Assembly: GCA_031273385.1 (NCBI GenBank)
Contig: JAISRY010000235.1
Coordinates: forward strand, 1-10,844
From: Tannerellaceae bacterium
GTDB lineage: Bacteria; Bacteroidota; Bacteroidia; Bacteroidales; Tannerellaceae
Direction: 5' to 3'
Length of the DNA: 10,844 nucleotides
The notes beneath the pieces were generated by a model. It saw only the letters and a list, made by a program, of their open reading frames with translations, did no database searches and had not been told where the DNA came from. Below, piece after piece: positions 7,308 to 10,844 of this stretch. A program made the position numbers and the translations under genes. Every line of letters starts with the position of its first letter. Position 1 is the first letter of the stretch.

Positions 7308-8054
7308 TTAGTTAATGAGATAAACGCCCAGGAAAAAGGCGAGTTCGGTGAGCAGGAACGCCGCCCCGCAGCAATCGCCCGTATAGCCGCCTATCCCCCG
7401 TTTCATCCTCCAGGCCAGCAAGGAGAAGAGGATCGCCGGTAGCGGGAGGAGGATGAGCCATTTGATGCCCGGAAGCAGCAAGAGGGGCAACAGCCCCGCG
7501 ACGCCGGAGAGGAGGGCCGACCGGAAAGAGGGCTTGGCGTAGACGCAGCCGGATTTGCTGCTTTCCGCCGTGCGGGCATAAGGCAGGAGGCGTACCAGCT
7601 GTGCGCTCAGCAGTTTGCAGAACGGGTCGGCGACAAGGATCATGGTACAGGCCAGGCTGAGGGGCATGAAAACAAGCAGGAGGTAGAGCAGCAGGAAATA
7701 AAACAGCAAGCCGGCAACGCCATACGTCCCGATGTGCGAATCTTTCATGATGTCGAGGATCCTCCCTTTCGTCCTTCCGCCGCCGAAGCCGTCCAGGAAG
7801 TCGGCCAGCCCGTCTTCGTGCAACGCCCCCGTCGCCAGCGTCCGGCTCAGTAGCGCCAAGGCCACCGCCACGGGGTATGGCCACACCAGGGACGAGAGCC
7901 ATAACGTCCCGGCCATCACGCCGGCGGTCAGCCATCCCGTCACCGCCCAGTAGTTGATGACCTTGGCAAATGATTCGGGCGGTATCTCCAACCACCCGAA
8001 CCAGCCGGCAGGCAGACGGGTGAAAAACAACAATGCGGCGACGATGTCTTTCAT
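7308..8054 (-). CDS. cobS: Adenosylcobinamide-GDP ribazoletransferase (cobalamin synthase)
   Basis: This 248-residue, strongly hydrophobic, multi-pass inner-membrane protein has the usual size for CobS. It joins adenosylcobinamide-GDP with alpha-ribazole (or its 5'-phosphate) in the last assembly step of the cobalamin nucleotide loop. Family motifs are intact: 'GALHEDGLADFLDGFGGG' at 76-93 with its acidic cluster, 'RILDIMKDSHIGTYG' at 98-112, and the C-terminal 'GGYTGDCCGAAFLLTE' at 222-237. Hydrophobic blocks lie at roughly 38-58, 113-145 and 180-215. The ATG is 3 bases after the cobT stop, so the two genes are almost certainly translated from one mRNA. Confidence 0.96.
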   Translation of the reverse strand: MKDIVAALLFFTRLPAGWFGWLEIPPESFAKVINYWAVTGWLTAGVMAGTLWLSSLVWPYPVAVALALLSRTLATGALHEDGLADFLDGFGGGRTKGRILDIMKDSHIGTYGVAGLLFYFLLLYLLLVFMPLSLACTMILVADPFCKLLSAQLVRLLPYARTAESSKSGCVYAKPSFRSALLSGVAGLLPLLLLPGIKWLILLPLPAILFSLLAWRMKRGIGGYTGDCCGAAFLLTELAFFLGVYLIN

Positions 8055-8057
8055 CTG

Positions 8058-9116
8058 TCAGAAATATTTAGTGACCCGTATCTCCCTGAACGAGTTCATC
8101 TCATTGATCATCCTCACGCCCGACTCCAACAGGGGATAGGCGCACAACGCCCCGCTCCCCTCCCCCAGCCTCAGCCCCATGTTCAGGAGGGGCTTTGCGC
8201 CGAGGAAGTCCAGCAACAGCTTATGCCCCGCTTCGTCTCCCTGGTGGCCGAAGACGCAGTAATGCAACATCTCGGGGTACAACCGGTAAGCCGCCAGCAC
8301 GCAGCATGTCATGATAAAACCGTCCACCAGGATGATCATCTTCAGTTCGGCCGCCCGCAGCATGGCGCCTACGGCCATGACCATTTCGTAACCGCCGAAG
8401 TAGCGCATGGCCTCTTCCGTCGCCCCGCCGCCGCGGTAGTTCGCCATGGCCTGGCTGAGCACCCGGTATTTGTGTGCGACGATGTTCCCCGTATGGTCGC
8501 AGCCGGCGCCGACGCACCGCTCTAACGGCATACCCGTAAGCGAGGCCATCCACAGGGCGGACGAAGAGGTATTGCCTATCCCCATCTCGCCGAAACCGAT
8601 CACGTTACACCCCTTTTCAAAACAGGCCGATACGCAATCCGCCCCCCTTTCGACGGCGAGGTTCATCTCCCCGGCGGTCATGGCGGATTCGTACAGGTAG
8701 TTGCGCGTCCCTTTGCGGATCTTCCGGTGGAGGATAGGATCGCCGGGGTCGAAATCGAAATTGACGCCGGCATCGACGATACTCAAATCAACGTGATGCT
8801 GCCGCGCCAGGAAATTAATCCCCGCTCCCCCCGTCCAGAAATTGACGATCATCTGGTGCGTCACCTCCTGCGGGGAGAGGCTGACGCCCTCGGCGGTAAT
8901 GCCGTGGTCGCCGGCAAAGACGATATGGCAGGGATTGCTCAACCTTGGACTGAGGGTTTGCTGTATCCACCCGGCCTGCATGGCCAGCGTTTCCAGGCCC
9001 CCCAACGACCCTTTCGGCTTGGTCAGGTTGTCGATCTTCTCCTGCAGGCAGGGACGGATACCGTCGTCAGGCCTTTCGATACGGAACGGCATCATGCCCG
9101 TCATCTTATCGCTCAT
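8058..9116 (-). CDS. cobT: Nicotinate-nucleotide--dimethylbenzimidazole phosphoribosyltransferase
   Basis: The protein has 352 residues, typical for CobT. It transfers phosphoribose from nicotinate mononucleotide to the lower-ligand base to give the alpha-riboside phosphate used by CobS. Recognisable stretches are '[15 protein letters not shown]' (31-45), '[20 protein letters not shown]' (67-86), '[14 protein letters not shown]' (174-187) and '[14 protein letters not shown]' (317-330). Glu319 in the last motif corresponds to the catalytic Glu of Salmonella CobT, and Glu176 to the second conserved Glu. The start ATG at 9116 overlaps the cbiB stop as ATGA. Later in-frame Met codons at 5, 8 and 9 are possible, but the overlap favours the first. 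Cytoplasmic. Which base is used cannot be told from sequence. Confidence 0.97.
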   Translation of the reverse strand: MSDKMTGMMPFRIERPDDGIRPCLQEKIDNLTKPKGSLGGLETLAMQAGWIQQTLSPRLSNPCHIVFAGDHGITAEGVSLSPQEVTHQMIVNFWTGGAGINFLARQHHVDLSIVDAGVNFDFDPGDPILHRKIRKGTRNYLYESAMTAGEMNLAVERGADCVSACFEKGCNVIGFGEMGIGNTSSSALWMASLTGMPLERCVGAGCDHTGNIVAHKYRVLSQAMANYRGGGATEEAMRYFGGYEMVMAVGAMLRAAELKMIILVDGFIMTCCVLAAYRLYPEMLHYCVFGHQGDEAGHKLLLDFLGAKPLLNMGLRLGEGSGALCAYPLLESGVRMINEMNSFREIRVTKYF

Positions 9117-10045
9117 CGCTGTATATAGTTCATTAATAGAATAAAACCGATGGCTAAGAACATCATAGCCGCTTCGACTCTCCGGTTGATGGCGGCAGCC
9201 GTCTCCATGTCGCCGGCGGTCAACGCCCTGGGGTTATCGCCGATATAGGGTTTGTCCACCGTCACGCCAAAGTATCCCGCCGGCCCACCGAAGCGGCAAT
9301 CCAACAGCCCGGCCAACGCCGCTTCGGGATAACCCGCATTAGGGCTGGCATGACGCCCACCCTCTTTCGCGACAAAAGCAAGCAGCGAAAGCCGTCCGCC
9401 GAGCAGGATCATCAGCCCTGCCGTAAGCCTTGCCGGAACATAGTTGGCGACGTCGTCGATACGCGCCGCCCAGCAACCGAACCGCCTGTACCGCCCGTCT
9501 TTATATCCCACCATCGAATCCAGCGTATTGGCCATCTTATAGGCCGCCATACCCGGCGCACCCAACAGCATAAACCAGAACAGGGGGGCGACAACGCCAT
9601 CGCTCAGGTTCTCCGACAGGCTTTCCAGCGCGGCGGTGCGTACCTGTTGCGCCGACAACTCCCCGGTATCCCTGCCCACGATACGCGCCACCTGCCGCCT
9701 CCCCGCCTCTACCGACGCATCGACGGCGACAAACACCCGCCTCACCTCGTCGACGAGCGTCTTCCCCGACAGGCAATAAAACACGCAGACGGCCACAAAC
9801 CCCACCGCCAGGCCGCCATGAACGTCCGCCAGCCCTCTCTCGGCGACAGCAGTAACCAGGAAACACGCCGCAATCAGCACGACGGCAAACAGCGCCCCTT
9901 TCCCTCTTCTCCAACGCCCCTTGTTCAACCGCTTCTCACCCCACGCAATGACCCGCCCGAAACCCACGACGGGATGCGGGGGAAACCGCGGATCGCCCAA
10001 CCACCTGTCGGCCATCCACCCCATAAGCAGCGGCAACACACTCAT
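9113..10045 (-). CDS. cbiB: Adenosylcobinamide-phosphate synthase CbiB/CobD
   Basis: From the ATG at 10045 the protein has 310 residues. CbiB is a membrane enzyme that attaches the aminopropanol (phosphate) arm to adenosylcobyric acid. Landmarks in this numbering are '[18 protein letters not shown]' (13-30), '[13 protein letters not shown]' (145-157), '[18 protein letters not shown]' (173-190), '[13 protein letters not shown]' (195-207) and '[13 protein letters not shown]' (234-246). The N-terminus [19 protein letters not shown] matches the normal family start. An in-frame ATG at 10087 adds 14 polar residues, and a GTG at 10147 adds 34 that are read through AT-rich and repeat DNA, so both look non-native. 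GTGGAGAG lies directly before the chosen ATG. It is first in the cbiB-cobT-cobS-cyuA unit and overlaps cobT as ATGA. The kinase/guanylyltransferase CobU is not in this window. Confidence 0.95.
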   Translation of the reverse strand: MSVLPLLMGWMADRWLGDPRFPPHPVVGFGRVIAWGEKRLNKGRWRRGKGALFAVVLIAACFLVTAVAERGLADVHGGLAVGFVAVCVFYCLSGKTLVDEVRRVFVAVDASVEAGRRQVARIVGRDTGELSAQQVRTAALESLSENLSDGVVAPLFWFMLLGAPGMAAYKMANTLDSMVGYKDGRYRRFGCWAARIDDVANYVPARLTAGLMILLGGRLSLLAFVAKEGGRHASPNAGYPEAALAGLLDCRFGGPAGYFGVTVDKPYIGDNPRALTAGDMETAAAINRRVEAAMMFLAIGFILLMNYIQR

Positions 10046-10114
10046 CTCTCCACACGATAAATCATTCACACTCTTTGTATTAACCATAAAACGTTTTTGT
10101 TGCTTTTTATTTTT

Positions 10115-10127
10115 GCAGGTCACCTGC
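10115..10127. promoter_or_regulatory. 13-bp palindrome gcaggtcacctgc in the cbiB leader
   Basis: Six-base arms (gcaggt / acctgc) flank one central base, about 70 bases before the chosen cbiB start. Its right half is also the start of the first 12-bp repeat (cacctgcccact). It could be a protein-binding site or an RNA stem. This is inference from symmetry only. Confidence 0.35.
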
Positions 10128-10147
10128 CCACTCTCCTGCCCACTCAC
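10121..10147. repeat. 12-bp repeat cluster A (cacctgcccact)
   Basis: Units lie at 10121-10132 (exact) and 10133-10144 (ctcctgcccact, one mismatch), with a 3-base remnant after. In the direction of the cbiB transcript the unit reads agtgggcaggtg. The same unit recurs in cluster B, 57 bases to the right. Confidence 0.85.
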
Positions 10148-10169
10148 ATTTCCTTTTATCCATGTGAGT
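10142..10169 (-). other. 8-bp hairpin between the two 12-bp repeat clusters
   Basis: actcacat (10142-10149) is inverted at 10162-10169 (atgtgagt) with a 12-base loop. A second small stem, gaagc/gcttc, occurs at 10172-10176 and 10192-10196. Together they suggest that the 5' leader of the cbiB transcript can fold. No known riboswitch class is matched. Confidence 0.4.
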
Positions 10170-10201
10170 TTGAAGCCCTATTTTGCGCGTAGCTTCTATG
10201 G

Positions 10202-10231
10202 CACCTGCCCACTCACCTGCCCACTCACCTG
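10202..10231. repeat. 12-bp repeat cluster B (cacctgcccact)
   Basis: Two exact copies (10202-10213 and 10214-10225) are followed by a half copy, cacctg (10226-10231). They are in the same orientation as cluster A, which lies 57 bases away. The spacing is direct head-to-tail without spacers, so this is not a CRISPR array. Confidence 0.9.
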
Positions 10232-10257
10232 GTCAATCTCTACATTATAATAAAAAG

Positions 10258-10310
10258 AAAAAAAGAAAAAAAGAAATAGGCGTTCCGCCTTTTTTTCATT
10301 TTCTTTTTTT
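10258..10310. terminator. Symmetric hairpin with A and T tracts (terminator or attenuator)
   Basis: The core stem aggcg (10278-10282) / cgcct (10286-10290) has a 3-base loop. It is flanked by a long A-rich tract on the left and T-rich tract on the right, so both strands show a GC stem followed by T runs. On the minus strand it lies about 35-65 bases downstream of the expected start from the promoter at 10332-10362 and before cbiB, which is the place of a transcription attenuator. On the plus strand there is no upstream gene for it to terminate. Confidence 0.6.
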
Positions 10311-10331
10311 TTCATTGCCTTTTGTCCGCCA

Positions 10332-10362
10332 CAAAGATACACAATCCTCCCCTCATTTGCAA
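10332..10362 (-). promoter_or_regulatory. Bacteroides-type promoter for the cbiB-cobT-cobS-cyuA operon
   Basis: Read on the minus strand: TTGC (10362-10359), a 19-base spacer, then TATCTTTG (10339-10332). This fits the Bacteroides -33 TTG / -7 TAnnTTTG consensus in sequence and spacing. Transcription would start near 10325, giving a leader of about 280 bases before the cbiB ATG at 10045. I found no other TAnnTTTG match on this strand closer to cbiB. Confidence 0.7.
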
Positions 10363-10442
10363 GAGTGAATGGCACGCAGATGACGCCGGTCAGACAGATT
10401 TTCGCAGATGAAAAGCGCTGCCTGTTGCACGCGCGTCAATCC

Positions 10443-10516
10443 GGACGGGAGCTATTTCAAACGGGACGGGAGCAAATAAAAATAGCTCCCGTCCCATTTT
10501 TATTTGCTCCCGTCCC
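10443..10516. repeat. Two interleaved perfect inverted repeats (order A-B-A'-B')
   Basis: Arm A (10443-10457, ggacgggagctattt) is inverted perfectly at 10480-10494. Arm B (10463-10483, 21 bases) is inverted perfectly at 10496-10516. The arms alternate rather than nest. All four share the core ggacgggagc or its complement gctcccgtcc, so alternative pairings exist: B with B' (21 bp), B with A' (11 bp local hairpin followed by attttt), or A with A'. The structure ends 47 bases before the -7 box of the abiEi-like gene. It could be an operator array for that antitoxin, a small mobile or dispersed palindromic element, or a strong hairpin that blocks read-through. Confidence 0.9.
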
Positions 10517-10544
10517 ATTTTTGGGATTCGCATATCTTTTTCGT

Positions 10545-10571
10545 TTTGGTTTATTTCTTTTAGTATATTTG
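10545..10571 (+). promoter_or_regulatory. Promoter of the abiEi-like gene, with -7 box almost touching the ATG
   Basis: TATATTTG (10564-10571) matches TAnnTTTG exactly. A TTTG at 10545-10548 is 15 bases upstream, shorter than the usual spacing, so the -33 element is doubtful. The -7 box ends only 4 bases before the ATG at 10576, which implies a leaderless or nearly leaderless mRNA. Confidence 0.6.
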
Positions 10572-10575
10572 CATC

Positions 10576-10844
10576 ATGAATGTAAAAGGGCTAACAAAAA
10601 TAAACTATTTCCTGCAAAACTTACCGTCAGGTTCGCTATGCTTTGCTTCGTGGCTGAACGAGAACGGCATATCTTATACTTTGCAGCAACATTATCGCGA
10701 TGCACAATGGTTTACAGCCATAGCACAGGGCGTTATGTACCGTACCGGCGATAAGCCAACGTTGTTCAGCGCTTTGTCTTGCTTTAATAGCCAACTGCAT
10801 AAAAAACTGCATGTTGGGGCTTTGTCAGCGTTAGAAATGCGGGG
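10576..10844 (+). CDS. AbiEi-type antitoxin, N-terminal part (3' truncated by window end)
   Basis: An open frame from the ATG at 10576 runs off the right edge with no stop (89 complete codons). The visible protein starts M-N-V-K-G-L-T-K-I-N and continues 'FLQNLPSGSLCFASWLNENG', 'LQQHYRDAQWFTAIAQGVMY', 'RTGDKPTLFSALSCFNSQL', 'KLHVGALSALEMRG'. This is the pattern of the N-terminal winged-helix region of type IV toxin-antitoxin AbiEi proteins (PSGS...WL...GIS..L...YR...W...I..G...R.GD, then the L-H-V-G-x-x-A-L-x-x-x-G turn). AbiEi represses its own promoter and neutralises AbiEii, a nucleotidyltransferase toxin normally encoded next, which lies beyond the window. Codon use looks more AT-rich (aaa, tta, cta, ata) than in the cob genes, which suggests acquisition by transfer. 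The symbol is withheld because only one third or so of the gene is visible. Confidence 0.78.
   Translation, partial: MNVKGLTKINYFLQNLPSGSLCFASWLNENGISYTLQQHYRDAQWFTAIAQGVMYRTGDKPTLFSALSCFNSQLHKKLHVGALSALEMR

Larger units (their letters stand above)
10046..10575. other. 530-base divergent intergenic region between cbiB and the abiEi-like gene
   Basis: No convincing gene lies here on either strand. It holds, from left to right, a palindrome, two clusters of 12-bp repeats separated by hairpin-forming sequence, a symmetric A/T-tract hairpin, a minus-strand promoter, a spaced 9-bp direct repeat (cgcagatga at 10375 and 10403), interleaved inverted repeats and a plus-strand promoter. No B12-box or other cobalamin riboswitch core could be recognised in the cbiB leader. 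Confidence 0.7.

Noticed and set aside
9113..10147. Longer cbiB reading frame starting at 10147
   Set aside because: That start is a GTG inside the 12-bp repeat. The first 34 codons are AT-rich or repeat-derived and not family-like, whereas the ATG at 10045 gives the expected CbiB N-terminus.
10107..10163. 18-codon minus-strand frame with two Trp codons (leader-peptide-like)
   Set aside because: Its residues come mostly from the 12-bp repeats. There is no ribosome-site evidence and no link between Trp and the cobalamin genes.
10121..10231. CRISPR array
   Set aside because: The 12-bp units are adjacent without spacers, too short, and only four to five copies exist in two clusters.
10088..10330. 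Cobalamin riboswitch in the cbiB leader
   Set aside because: I looked for the B12-box and the conserved core on the minus strand and found no convincing match, so none is annotated.
10365..10754. Open frame of about 129 codons on the + strand
   Set aside because: It runs through the inverted repeats and promoter and overlaps the AbiEi-like frame in another phase. Its residues look like no known protein.

Overview
The window looks like a chromosomal segment of a gut- or oral-type Bacteroidota, most likely order Bacteroidales. The evidence is a TonB-dependent receptor followed by a surface-type lipoprotein whose signal continues with K-D-D-E, promoter boxes of the Bacteroides form TAnnTTTG, A-rich rather than Shine-Dalgarno leaders, and short tandem junk repeats typical of the order. 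Most coding DNA looks moderately GC-rich by eye. The last partial gene looks more AT-rich. I cannot name the genus.

Layout. Positions 1-2466 (+) hold the 3' end of a TonB-dependent outer-membrane receptor and a 556-residue lipoprotein with a BIG2-like domain and a beta-helix-like body, closed by a clear terminator at 2499-2536. Converging on it, 5876-2554 (-) is a two-gene unit: an Rpn-family PD-(D/E)XK nuclease whose stop overlaps the start of a class A penicillin-binding protein (PBP1A) as ATGA. Upstream of this pair, 10045-5991 (-) is a tight four-gene unit, cbiB-cobT-cobS-cyuA. The first three genes cover late cobalamin (nucleotide-loop) assembly. The last encodes a UPF0597 protein of the L-cysteine desulfidase / serine dehydratase type. 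From 10046 to 10575 there is a 530-base divergent intergenic region rich in regulatory-looking structure: 12-bp repeats, a palindrome, a hairpin with T-tracts, opposed TAnnTTTG promoters and interleaved inverted repeats. From 10576 (+) an AbiEi-type antitoxin gene starts and runs off the window.

How the genes fit together. CbiB makes adenosylcobinamide phosphate, CobT activates the lower-ligand base, and CobS joins GDP-activated cobinamide to the activated base. The GTP-dependent CobU step that links CbiB to CobS is not encoded here. The receptor/lipoprotein pair probably handles an unknown substrate at the outer membrane, and PBP1A polymerises and crosslinks peptidoglycan.

The most interesting parts are two defence-type loci in otherwise housekeeping surroundings. 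The first is the Rpn gene, whose C-terminal helix carries ten consecutive tetrapeptide repeats encoded by a four-copy 24-bp tandem array. This is the hallmark of Rpn gene-within-gene toxin-antitoxin systems. The second is the abiE-like locus at the right edge, with unusual inverted repeats just upstream of its promoter.
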